The translations under genes and the position numbers were made by a program. The notes beneath the pieces are model-generated. The model did not search any database. It was not told the DNA's origin and was given only the letters and a program-made list of their open reading frames with translations. DNA of 64,000 bases from Methanobrevibacter sp. (GTDB lineage Archaea; Methanobacteriota; Methanobacteria; Methanobacteriales; Methanobacteriaceae), in assembly GCA_017434525.1 (NCBI GenBank), contig JAFRFD010000086.1:42172-106171 (forward strand), written 5' to 3'. How positions within the stretch are numbered: position 1 is the stretch's first letter; each line of letters opens with the position of its first letter. Positions 57,130 to 64,000 of this stretch are shown one piece after another.

Positions 57130-58133
57130 TTAAAGAAGCAATTTTAAAGGTATATAAACATGAAGATTTATCTTATGATGAAGCTTATCAGACCATGGAT
57201 GAAATCATGAGTGGTGAAGCTAGTGAAGTGCAAATGAGCGCATACTTGACTGCAATGTCGATGAAAGGAGAAACAATTGAGGAAATCACTGCTTCTGCTG
57301 AGGCCATGAGGGCTCATTGTGTAAGGTTATTAAATGATGAAGAAGTTTTAGAAATTGTTGGGACTGGGGGTGATGGTTCTAACACATTCAATATATCTAC
57401 AACATCATCCATTGTTATTTCAGCGGCCGGAGTTCCGGTAGCTAAACATGGAAACAGATCCGCATCAAGTAAATGTGGTGCAGCGGATGTTTTAGAGGAA
57501 TTAGGTGTTAACATTCAGATTCCTCCCGAAAAAAGCTTAAAATGTCTTAAGGAAATAAATTTATGTTTTTTATTTGCTCAAAATTACCATTTGTCAATGA
57601 AATATGTTGCTGGAGTTCGTAAAGAATTATCAATCAGAACAATATTTAATATTTTAGGACCTTTAACAAGCCCTGCTGGTGCTTCAATGGAAGTCTTAGG
57701 GGTTTATGAGAAAGACCTTGTGGAGCCGCTTACAAATGTTTTGAAAAATTTAGGTGTTAAATCTGCATTGACAGTATATGGGGTTGACGGAATGGATGAA
57801 ATATCAGTAAGTGATAAGACAGCGGTCTGTGAACTTAAAGATGGCGAGATAATGTCTTATGAGATTTCTCCTAAATATTTTGGAATGGAAAAAGCATCCA
57901 AAGAAGATCTAATCGGAGGGGATGCGAAAGAAAATGCCAAAATTACACTGTCAATTTTAAATGGAGAAAAAGGACCTAAAAGAAATGCGGTTTTATTGAA
58001 TTCTGCTGCGGGATTATATATTTCAGGCAAAGTCGATTCTTTGCGTGATGGGGTAAAATTAGCAGAGGAAATAATTGACTCTGGAAAAGCTTTAAAACAA
58101 CTTGAAAGATTTATTGAATGCACTAATAGATGA
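57126..58133 (+). CDS. trpD: Anthranilate phosphoribosyltransferase
   Basis: The 335-residue enzyme joins anthranilate to phosphoribosyl pyrophosphate. Its PRPP-binding loop is GTGGDGSNTFNIS near residue 79, with KHGNRSASSKCGAADVLEELG near 106 and RTIFNILGPLTSPA near 165 for the remaining active site. Its ATG overlaps the trpG stop (ATGA). Length and motifs are complete. Its place third in the operon differs from Methanothermobacter, where trpD is last (from memory). Confidence 0.96.
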   Translation: MIKEAILKVYKHEDLSYDEAYQTMDEIMSGEASEVQMSAYLTAMSMKGETIEEITASAEAMRAHCVRLLNDEEVLEIVGTGGDGSNTFNISTTSSIVISAAGVPVAKHGNRSASSKCGAADVLEELGVNIQIPPEKSLKCLKEINLCFLFAQNYHLSMKYVAGVRKELSIRTIFNILGPLTSPAGASMEVLGVYEKDLVEPLTNVLKNLGVKSALTVYGVDGMDEISVSDKTAVCELKDGEIMSYEISPKYFGMEKASKEDLIGGDAKENAKITLSILNGEKGPKRNAVLLNSAAGLYISGKVDSLRDGVKLAEEIIDSGKALKQLERFIECTNR

Positions 58134-58915
58134 TTAAAATGTTGGATGAAATTGTAGAAAAAACCAAAGAGAGATTAATTGAATCAAAGAAAAACAAATC
58201 ATTGGATGAAATTAAAAATGAAGTTCAAGAACTTGAAATCACTAATGATTTTCCATTTAAAAAAGCTTTAAGTGAGGATGGAATTTCAATTATTGCGGAA
58301 GTTAAAAGGGCTTCCCCTTCAAAAGGACTTATTGCTGAGGATTTTGATTATTTGACTATTGCAAAAGAGTATGAAGAGGCTGGAGCTTCTGCTATTTCTG
58401 TTTTAACAGAACCCTACTTTTTTAAAGGATCCAATGATTATTTAAAAGAAATTTCAGAGTGTGTTGGCATACCCATTTTGAGAAAGGATTTTGTCATTGA
58501 TGAATATATGATTTGGGAAGCCAAAGCACTAGGCGCATCAGCAGTTTTGTTAATTGTTTCAATTTTATCTATTGTCGAGTTAAAGAAATTTTTAGATTTG
58601 GCACATGATTTGGGGCTTTCTGCAATTGTTGAAACTCATGATGGTGATGAAATTAGAACTGCACTTAATGTTGGAGCGGAAATCGTTGGCGTAAATAATA
58701 GGGACTTGACAGATTTCACAGTAAATATTGAAAATAGTATTAACTTACGTAGATGTGTTAGTGGCGATGTCGTATTTATTTCTGAAAGTGGCATCAAAAC
58801 ACCTGAAGATGTAAGGAAATTAAAAGAAAATGATGTGGATGCAGTTTTAATAGGTGAAACTTTAATGAAAAGCGAAGATAAAAAGTCAATGATTTCGGAG
58901 TTGAAGAATGGTTAA
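58130..58915 (+). CDS. trpC: Indole-3-glycerol phosphate synthase
   Basis: The 261-residue TIM-barrel enzyme closes the indole ring. Motifs are IIAEVKRASPSKGLI near residue 54 (catalytic lysine), ISVLTEPYFFKG near 88, ILRKDFVID near 112, VGVNNRDL near 184 and ISESGIKTPEDV near 215. The ATG at 58130 overlaps the trpD stop; a second ATG three codons on (58139) may be used instead. Separate from TrpF, as usual in archaea. Confidence 0.96.
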   Translation: MIKMLDEIVEKTKERLIESKKNKSLDEIKNEVQELEITNDFPFKKALSEDGISIIAEVKRASPSKGLIAEDFDYLTIAKEYEEAGASAISVLTEPYFFKGSNDYLKEISECVGIPILRKDFVIDEYMIWEAKALGASAVLLIVSILSIVELKKFLDLAHDLGLSAIVETHDGDEIRTALNVGAEIVGVNNRDLTDFTVNIENSINLRRCVSGDVVFISESGIKTPEDVRKLKENDVDAVLIGETLMKSEDKKSMISELKNG

Positions 58916-59507
58916 AATTAAAATCTGTGGAATTCGACGTTTGGAAGATATTGAGATAGTAAACAAATACAAACCAGATTATATTGGTTTTGTATTTGCA
59001 GATTCAAAAAGAAAAGTATCATATGAACTTGCATCACAATTAAAAGCCAATTTAAGTCCAGACATAATTTCTGTTGGGGTTTTTGTAAATGAAAGTGAAG
59101 ATGAAATTTTAAAATTATATGCTGATGGAATAATTGACATTGCACAACTTCATGGTGGCGAAAGTGAAGATTATATTAAATATCTAAAAGATAATACAAA
59201 TGATAAATTAAAAATTATCAAAGCCATTGAAATGTCTGAGGATAAAGACCTATCTGAGTACGATAATTCACAAGCTGATTACCTACTTCTTGATAGTGGA
59301 AAAGGAAGTGGAAAAACCTTTGACTGGCGATTGATAAGAAAAGATTTAAAAAAGGAATTTTTCTTAGCTGGTGGAATTAATTCAAACAATATTAAAAATG
59401 CTATTGAGGAATTTAATCCTTTTGCTATTGATTTAAGTTCAAGTTTAGAAACTGACGGTTATAAAGATGAAAATAAGATTAAAGAAATTATGGAGGGAAT
59501 AAGTTGA
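58908..59507 (+). CDS. trpF: Phosphoribosylanthranilate isomerase
   Basis: The 199-residue barrel enzyme isomerises phosphoribosylanthranilate. [14 protein letters not shown] at the start has the catalytic cysteine, [14 protein letters not shown] near 25 and [12 protein letters not shown] near 78 are family blocks, and [14 protein letters not shown] near 126 and [11 protein letters not shown] near 151 bind phosphate. Its ATG overlaps the trpC end by eight bases. It is complete and slightly shorter than bacterial forms. Confidence 0.95.
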   Translation: MVKIKICGIRRLEDIEIVNKYKPDYIGFVFADSKRKVSYELASQLKANLSPDIISVGVFVNESEDEILKLYADGIIDIAQLHGGESEDYIKYLKDNTNDKLKIIKAIEMSEDKDLSEYDNSQADYLLLDSGKGSGKTFDWRLIRKDLKKEFFLAGGINSNNIKNAIEEFNPFAIDLSSSLETDGYKDENKIKEIMEGIS

Positions 59508-60688
59508 ATAACGGAAGATATGGTGAGTATGGAGGTCAATACATATCTGAAACATTGATGAATGAGTTGCTATACTTAGAAGAACAATATTATCACTACA
59601 TGAATGATCCGGAATTTGTAGAAGAGTTAAATACATTATTGAAAGAGTATGCCGGAAGACCTTCTCTGTTGTATTATGCAAAAAGAATGACCGAAGATCT
59701 CGGTGGGGCAAAAATCTATTTAAAACGTGAAGATTTAAACCATACTGGAGCCCATAAAATTAATAATGTTTTAGGCCAGGTATTGCTTGCTAAAAAAATG
59801 GGGAAAACAAGAGTAATCGCAGAAACCGGTGCAGGCCAACATGGAGTTGCTACTGCAACTGCAGCTGCACTTTTGGATATGGAATGTGAAGTATTTATGG
59901 GGGAAGTCGATACTAAAAGGCAAGCTCTAAATGTTTATAGGATGGAATTATTGGGTGCAAAAGTACATTCAGTTAAATCAGGAACTAAAACACTTAAAGA
60001 TGCAGTAAATGATGCATTTAGAGATTGGATTGCACGTGTTCATGATACAAATTATGTTATTGGTTCTACAATGGGGCCTCATCCATTTCCAATGATTGTT
60101 CGTGATTTCCAAGCAGTAATCAGTGCTGAAGCTCGCCAACAATTTTTAGATATTGAGGGAAGATTGCCTACAGCTGTTATTGCATGTGTTGGCGGAGGAA
60201 GTAATGCGATGGGCGCATTTTATAATTTCATCGATGATGAAGAAGTTAAATTGATTGGTTGTGAAGCGGGAGGAAAAGGAGTGGACACTCCATATAATGC
60301 CGCAGCTTTAACTAATGGGAAAATAGGAATATTTCATGGAATGAAATCAATTTTTAACCAGGGGGATTACGGTCAGATTGCACCAGTATATTCCGTATCA
60401 GCAGGTCTTGATTATCCGGGAGTTGGTCCGGAACATGCATATTTAAGAGACACTGGAAGAGCGGAATATGTTCCAATTAATGACGAGGAAGCTGTCGAGG
60501 CATTCGAATATCTATCAAGAATGGAAGGAATTATCCCAGCTATAGAAAGCGCTCATGCGGTTGCACATGCCATGAAAATAGCTCCAACAATGGATAAGGA
60601 GGATATAATCATGATTTGTCTTTCCGGAAGGGGAGATAAGGATGTCAGATCAATTGCAGAATACAGAGGAGTTGAGTTAAATGAGTAA
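59504..60688 (+). CDS. trpB: Tryptophan synthase beta chain
   Basis: The 394-residue subunit condenses indole with serine through pyridoxal phosphate. The cofactor lysine is in [13 protein letters not shown] near residue 82, and the phosphate loop is [12 protein letters not shown] near 228. [14 protein letters not shown] at the start and the [14 protein letters not shown] block near 107 match TrpB1, the type that pairs with TrpA. The start is a TTG at 59504 that overlaps the trpF stop, with GGAGGGA at 59492-59498. Length is normal. Confidence 0.97.
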   Translation: MNNGRYGEYGGQYISETLMNELLYLEEQYYHYMNDPEFVEELNTLLKEYAGRPSLLYYAKRMTEDLGGAKIYLKREDLNHTGAHKINNVLGQVLLAKKMGKTRVIAETGAGQHGVATATAAALLDMECEVFMGEVDTKRQALNVYRMELLGAKVHSVKSGTKTLKDAVNDAFRDWIARVHDTNYVIGSTMGPHPFPMIVRDFQAVISAEARQQFLDIEGRLPTAVIACVGGGSNAMGAFYNFIDDEEVKLIGCEAGGKGVDTPYNAAALTNGKIGIFHGMKSIFNQGDYGQIAPVYSVSAGLDYPGVGPEHAYLRDTGRAEYVPINDEEAVEAFEYLSRMEGIIPAIESAHAVAHAMKIAPTMDKEDIIMICLSGRGDKDVRSIAEYRGVELNE

Positions 60689-61454
60689 AATACCTAATGC
60701 ATTTAAAAATGGAAAGGCTTTCATCGGTTTTTTGACTGCAGGCGATCCGACCTGTGATAAAACTGTGGAGTATATTTTGGCAATGGAAGAAGCGGGATGT
60801 GATTTAATAGAAATAGGCATTCCATTTTCAGATCCTATGGCTGAGGGTGTTGTAATTCAAGATGCTAATGTAAGGGCTTTAAAACACAATACTACAACTG
60901 ACGATGTATTTGAAATCGTTAGGAGAGTACGTGAAAAGACTGATGTGCCGTTAGTATTTTTAACTTATATCAATCCGGTTTTCTTTTATGGATATGAGAA
61001 ATTCTTTAAAAAGTGCAATGAGCTGGGCATTGATGGAATAATTTCTCCCGATTTGCCTTATGAAGAAAAAGGAGAAATCTCAGACATAGCCAGAAAAAAT
61101 GATGTTGACGTTATTTCATTAATTGCTCCAACATCAAAAGAAAGAATTCAAAAGATTGCTAGTGATGCAACTGGTTTTATTTATGTTGTTTCATCTTTGG
61201 GCGTTACTGGAATGCGTTCAGAGATAAAAACAGATTTAAATGCAATTTTGGCAGATATTCGTGATGTAACTGATTTGCCATTGGCTGTTGGTTTTGGAAT
61301 CAACACCCCCGAACAAGCATCTGAAATTGGTAAAATTGCGGATGGAGTTATTGTGGGAAGTGCTATTGTAAAAATTATTGAAGAACATGGTGAAAATGCT
61401 AAAGATGCTTTAATGGAATATGTTTCTGCCATGAAGAAGGCTTCTAATATGTGA
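60681..61454 (+). CDS. trpA: Tryptophan synthase alpha chain
   Basis: The 257-residue TIM-barrel subunit splits indole-3-glycerol phosphate and channels indole to TrpB. The catalytic glutamate lies in [16 protein letters not shown] near residue 45, the aspartate in [20 protein letters not shown] loop near 95 and [12 protein letters not shown] near 116, and the phosphate-binding [11 protein letters not shown] near 206 and VIVGSAIVK near 224. It closes the operon, overlapping trpB by eight bases. Complete and ordinary. Confidence 0.96.
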   Translation: MSKIPNAFKNGKAFIGFLTAGDPTCDKTVEYILAMEEAGCDLIEIGIPFSDPMAEGVVIQDANVRALKHNTTTDDVFEIVRRVREKTDVPLVFLTYINPVFFYGYEKFFKKCNELGIDGIISPDLPYEEKGEISDIARKNDVDVISLIAPTSKERIQKIASDATGFIYVVSSLGVTGMRSEIKTDLNAILADIRDVTDLPLAVGFGINTPEQASEIGKIADGVIVGSAIVKIIEEHGENAKDALMEYVSAMKKASNM

Positions 61455-61477
61455 CTCATTTAAAAAGTAAAAACTTA

Positions 61478-61488
61478 TTATATATAAA
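61478..61488 (+). promoter_or_regulatory. TATA box for the PCNA gene
   Basis: TTATATATAAA is a close match to the archaeal TATA consensus. It would start transcription near 61510, leaving a leader of about 20 bases that includes the AGAGG at 61516-61520 in front of the ATG at 61528. It gives pcn a promoter of its own after the trp operon. Confidence 0.5.
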
Positions 61489-61527
61489 AAACAAATATAA
61501 ATCATATTACTATTTAGAGGATTATTT

Positions 61528-62262
61528 ATGTTTAAAGCAGAATTAAGTGATTCTAGTATATTAAAAACCAGTTTTGATGCTATTTCATCAATTGTAGATG
61601 AAGTACAAATTCAAACTGATAGTGAAGGCATGAGATTAGATGCCTTGGACCGCAGTCATATAACTTTCGTACATTTGGAACTTAAAGCTAGTTTATTCGA
61701 TGAATATCTTTGTGATGTTCCTGAAAAAATTAATATTGATACTGATGAATTCATGAGAGTTCTTAAACGTGCAAAATCTCAAGACAGAGTCTTAATGTCT
61801 GTAGATGAAGGCAATTTCATTATTACTTTTGAGGGCGATGCTACAAGAACTTTCAAAATAAGATTAATTGATATGGAATATGATAACCCTGTTCCTCCTC
61901 AAATTGAGCATCCAACTTCATTTAAAGTTCGTTTCTCCATCTTAAAAGATTGTATCAACGATATTGATATCTTTTCAGACAAGATTGCTTTCCAAGTTGA
62001 TGAAGATTACTTCATTGCATCCGCTGACGGCGAATTCGGTGATGCAAGCATTAAATATCTTCATGGAGAAAACATCAACGAACATGCAAAATCTTTATTC
62101 TCATTGGATAAAATTAGAGAAATGCTCAAAGCGGACAAATTTTCAGAGGAAGCTGAAATTGGCTTAGGCACAGACATGCCATTAAGTTTAACACTTAACA
62201 TGGTTACTGGCGACGGTAAACTAAGTTTCTTGCTTGCTCCTAGATTAGAAACAGATGAATAA
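61528..62262 (+). CDS. pcn: DNA polymerase sliding clamp (PCNA)
   Basis: The 244-residue protein forms a ring trimer that holds DNA polymerase and other enzymes on DNA. The pattern is clear: [26 protein letters not shown] at the start, [18 protein letters not shown] near 35-52 (first domain), the interdomain [22 protein letters not shown] near 93-113, and the C-terminal [27 protein letters not shown] end, which in archaea meets partner PIP peptides. It is loaded by the RFC complex encoded at 18922-21390, whose large subunit ends in a matching peptide. Confidence 0.97.
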   Translation: MFKAELSDSSILKTSFDAISSIVDEVQIQTDSEGMRLDALDRSHITFVHLELKASLFDEYLCDVPEKINIDTDEFMRVLKRAKSQDRVLMSVDEGNFIITFEGDATRTFKIRLIDMEYDNPVPPQIEHPTSFKVRFSILKDCINDIDIFSDKIAFQVDEDYFIASADGEFGDASIKYLHGENINEHAKSLFSLDKIREMLKADKFSEEAEIGLGTDMPLSLTLNMVTGDGKLSFLLAPRLETDE

Positions 62263-62316
62263 TTTTATTTGTTTTACTTTTTTTATTTTTAAAGACTATA
62301 TTAGAGATGGTAATAA

Positions 62317-63180
62317 GTGGATCAATTTTATCAAGAATTACGCAAAATTCAGAAAAAAGAACGTAATAACGGTACATTAGCTCGTGTAGAAGAGACATTT
62401 TATAATGAAATTCATGAGTATCTAGATGGCCTTAGAACACAAGCAATTGAAGATCCATTTTCTAATGCTCACAGCATACTTAAGGAAGCTCAAATCATTG
62501 CAACTGAGATTTGTGAGAGACGTGAACATAAAATTACCGATGCGGCAGTAGTCAATATTCATAGGTCCTATCACCTTTTCACAGGAAAGCCGCAATTTGA
62601 TTTGGTTGATACAACACCGCTAAACTTAACTCCGGAAGAGGAGAGATTTTATTATTCATTAATTGAAACATTGAAAAATCATAGGGGAAATATTTCATTG
62701 GAAAAACTGTCCGATGAGGATAGTGAACCAAAAACTGAAATAAAACCAAAATCAACCCAAACCACTACTTTAGTGCCTCCTATCGAAGCTCCAAAAAATG
62801 ATGAGGTGTTGGATAGGTTGGATAAGATTAGCAAGGCCGAACCTATTGTCGATGAAAAGCCTCAGCCAGTTGAAAAGCAGATTTTAAAGCCACAGAATGA
62901 TGCAGTTGCTGAAGTTAAACATAAGGATACATTAAAGGCCGATATTGAAGATAATCCAAATGCGGCTGATGAAACTGATGAGTTTTTCGATTTCGAATCT
63001 CAAAAATTAGCTAAAGACATGGAATTGGTTACAATGTTAGTTTTTGATGATGTTGGACCTATTGTTGGTGTTGATGAGAAAGTTTATGGTCCATTTAGGC
63101 CTCAGGATTTAGTGACCTTGCCGATGGTTAATGCAAAAATCTTTTTCAAAAATCGAAAAGGTCGTCAAGTTAAAATTTAG
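62317..63180 (+). CDS. GINS complex subunit (Gins51/Gins15 type)
   Basis: The 287-residue product is a GINS subunit. It has the A-domain, mostly helical, at residues 1-130 (YQELRKIQKKERNNGTLARVEETFYNEI, then RSYHLFTG), a long linker rich in K, E, P and T (about 135-225), and the small beta B-domain at the end (VTMLVFDDVGPIVGVDEKVYGPFRPQDLVTLPMVNAKIFF). The A-then-B order marks it as Gins51. GINS joins MCM and RecJ-like/Cdc45 in the replication helicase. Start is a GTG at 62317. Placement next to pcn is typical of Euryarchaeota. Confidence 0.9.
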   Translation: MDQFYQELRKIQKKERNNGTLARVEETFYNEIHEYLDGLRTQAIEDPFSNAHSILKEAQIIATEICERREHKITDAAVVNIHRSYHLFTGKPQFDLVDTTPLNLTPEEERFYYSLIETLKNHRGNISLEKLSDEDSEPKTEIKPKSTQTTTLVPPIEAPKNDEVLDRLDKISKAEPIVDEKPQPVEKQILKPQNDAVAEVKHKDTLKADIEDNPNAADETDEFFDFESQKLAKDMELVTMLVFDDVGPIVGVDEKVYGPFRPQDLVTLPMVNAKIFFKNRKGRQVKI

Positions 63181-63196
63181 CTATTTTTCCATTAAC

Positions 63197-63205
63197 TTTA
63201 TATAA
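63197..63205 (+). promoter_or_regulatory. TATA-like box in the gap before rpl44e
   Basis: TTTATATAA matches the archaeal TATA consensus. It lies 215 bases before the rpl44e start, so if used it would give a leader of about 190 bases; a second AT-rich box, TTAATTAAAC near 63382-63391, sits closer. The 239-base gap 63181-63419 holds no gene that I can see. Confidence 0.4.
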
Positions 63206-63419
63206 CTTGTATGATATAAATAAAGAACATATCTATTTGTGATAATAAAAAATTATATTTTTATTATAATTTGGATTTTTGCTGTTTGTAGACTTGATGC
63301 GTTACAAGGCAGTTTCAATCTCTAACTTTTTTGATATGAACTCAATTTAGATAAATTCATGAATGGATTGACAATGATTAATTAATTAAACACATTTTTG
63401 TGTATAAAACGGTGAAAGA

Positions 63420-63698
63420 ATGAAAATACCAAAAGAAAAAAGAACATACTGTCCTCACTGTAAAAGACACACAGTACATGAAGTACACACTGCTAAAAAA
63501 AGGAAAGCTAGTGAGTTAACTTGGGGACAAAGACAATTCAGACGTGTAACTGCTGGTTACAGAGGATATCCAAGGCCTTTACCTGCTGGTAACAAACCAG
63601 TTAAAAAATTAGACTTAAGACTTAAATGTAAAGAATGTGGTAAATCTCACATTAAACAATCTTTCAGAACAGGAAAACCTGAATTTGTAGCTAAATAG
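63420..63698 (+). CDS. rpl44e: 50S ribosomal protein L44e
   Basis: The 92-residue protein is the archaeal/eukaryotic-type L44e that lies at the E site of the large subunit. It has one zinc ribbon, with CPHC at residues 11-14 and CKEC near 72-75, separated by the basic [19 protein letters not shown] loop that touches r[25 protein letters not shown] is the typical start. CGGTGA at 63411-63416 serves as ribosome binding site. rps27e follows directly. Confidence 0.97.
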   Translation: MKIPKEKRTYCPHCKRHTVHEVHTAKKRKASELTWGQRQFRRVTAGYRGYPRPLPAGNKPVKKLDLRLKCKECGKSHIKQSFRTGKPEFVAK

Positions 63699-63707
63699 GT
63701 GATTAAC

Positions 63708-63887
63708 ATGGTTAGTAAAGGTAGAGGAAACTTTTTAAAAGTTAAATGTTTAGATTGTGACAATGAACAAGTAATCTTTGATCGTGCAGCATCTGACGTA
63801 AAATGTATTATTTGTGGTAAAACCCTTGTCAAATCTCGCGGTGCTAAAGCTAAAATCACCGCACACATTGAAAAAGTTTTAAACTAG
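63708..63887 (+). CDS. rps27e: 30S ribosomal protein S27e
   Basis: The 59-residue zinc-ribbon protein of the small subunit has CLDC at residues 14-17 and CIIC near 33-36, with GNFLKVKC before it and a lysine-rich tail. The start ATG is at 63708: an upstream in-frame GTG at 63699 is part of the perfect AGGTGAT ribosome binding site, seven bases before the ATG. It forms a unit with rpl44e, as in most archaea. Confidence 0.96.
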   Translation: MVSKGRGNFLKVKCLDCDNEQVIFDRAASDVKCIICGKTLVKSRGAKAKITAHIEKVLN

Positions 63888-63898
63888 ATTTCTAGTTT
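63881..63898 (+). terminator. Hairpin and T-run after rps27e
   Basis: AAACTAG at 63881-63887 pairs with CTAGTTT at 63892-63898 around ATTT, holding the stop codon, and a T-rich stretch follows. It lies between rps27e and the aIF2-alpha gene, so it may end or reduce transcription into the latter. Confidence 0.45.
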
Positions 63899-63950
63899 TT
63901 AACTTAATTTTTTACTATTTTTTATAATTTTTATTAATGTTGGTGAGAGT

Positions 63951-64000
63951 ATGGTAAGAAAAAGTCAAGAATGGCCTGATGAAGGAGAACTTATTGTAGG
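63951..64000 (+). CDS. Translation initiation factor aIF2 alpha subunit, N-terminal end (cut by window end)
   Basis: Only 16 codons are visible: MVRKSQEWPDEGELIV. The order (P-x-EGELIVG) and the site after rpl44e-rps27e match aIF2-alpha, whose S1 domain begins this way; the factor brings initiator tRNA to the ribosome. GGTGAGAG at 63942-63949 is the ribosome binding site. The rest lies outside the window. Confidence 0.8.
   Translation, partial: MVRKSQEWPDEGELIV

Overview
The window comes from a methanogenic archaeon of the order Methanobacteriales, most likely Methanobrevibacter or a close relative. Reasons visible in the sequence: low G+C; archaeal replication genes (PCNA, GINS, both RFC subunits, Hef, a RecJ-like DHH protein); a coenzyme F430 gene (cfbD); a tandem of Mur-ligase-like genes of the type used for pseudomurein; a fused Kae1-Bud32 gene; and a secreted Ig-repeat 'adhesin-like' protein. 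Genes are tightly packed on both strands. Many starts are preceded by GGTGA(T), which matches the 3' end of 16S rRNA. No CRISPR array, rRNA, intact insertion sequence or prophage was seen. The only gap over 300 bases is 16974-17392, and it holds a decayed gene tail that resembles the RhuM family.

Region by region: 1-7.2 kb holds the end of uppP, a CobT-like protein, an unknown coiled-coil protein, kae1-bud32, a nucleotide-pool cleaning pyrophosphatase, rps15, a RecJ-like DHH protein and the AcnX large subunit. 7.3-12.7 kb has two Mur-ligase-like genes and hef. 12.7-21.4 kb has mostly minus-strand genes: a TIM-barrel isomerase, a PIN-ATPase-KH protein, hisI, hisS, rfcL and rfcS, with aroE and an unknown gene on the plus strand. 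21.5-29.4 kb holds htpX with an EF-hand-like loop, a tRNA m1A methyltransferase, a DUF4013 membrane protein, leuS, nadE, an NTF2-like protein and an ArsA/Get3 ATPase. 29.4-32.9 kb is the most accessory-looking part: a 964-residue secreted protein followed by two very small membrane proteins, the first overlapping its stop codon. 33-36.7 kb has cbiE and a holin-like/alkaline-phosphatase fusion coupled to a metallophosphoesterase.

36.8-48.5 kb has ychF, a small SAP/TIGR04076/anion-transporter group, a C-GCAxxG-C-C protein, cfbD-hisH-AIR-synthase-like, a pilin-like protein, tRNA-Arg(GCG), truD, a zinc-ribbon membrane protein, the AcnX small subunit, an amidohydrolase and a ferredoxin-nitroreductase. 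48.6-55 kb has copA, two membrane proteins of unknown role, purB, a small XRE regulator and a CPBP protease. 55-61.5 kb is a complete trpEGDCFBA operon, with TGTACA-type boxes next to its promoter. 61.5-64 kb holds pcn, a GINS gene, rpl44e, rps27e and the start of the aIF2-alpha gene.

Most genes are core housekeeping. The replication proteins fit together: RFC loads PCNA, the RFC large subunit ends in a PCNA-binding peptide, and GINS and a RecJ-like protein belong to the replisome. The two AcnX subunits, about 39 kb apart, should form one phosphomevalonate dehydratase for archaeal lipid synthesis. uppP, the two Mur ligases and perhaps the phosphatase pair act on the cell envelope. The best candidate for an undescribed system is the secreted-protein operon at 29439-32854.
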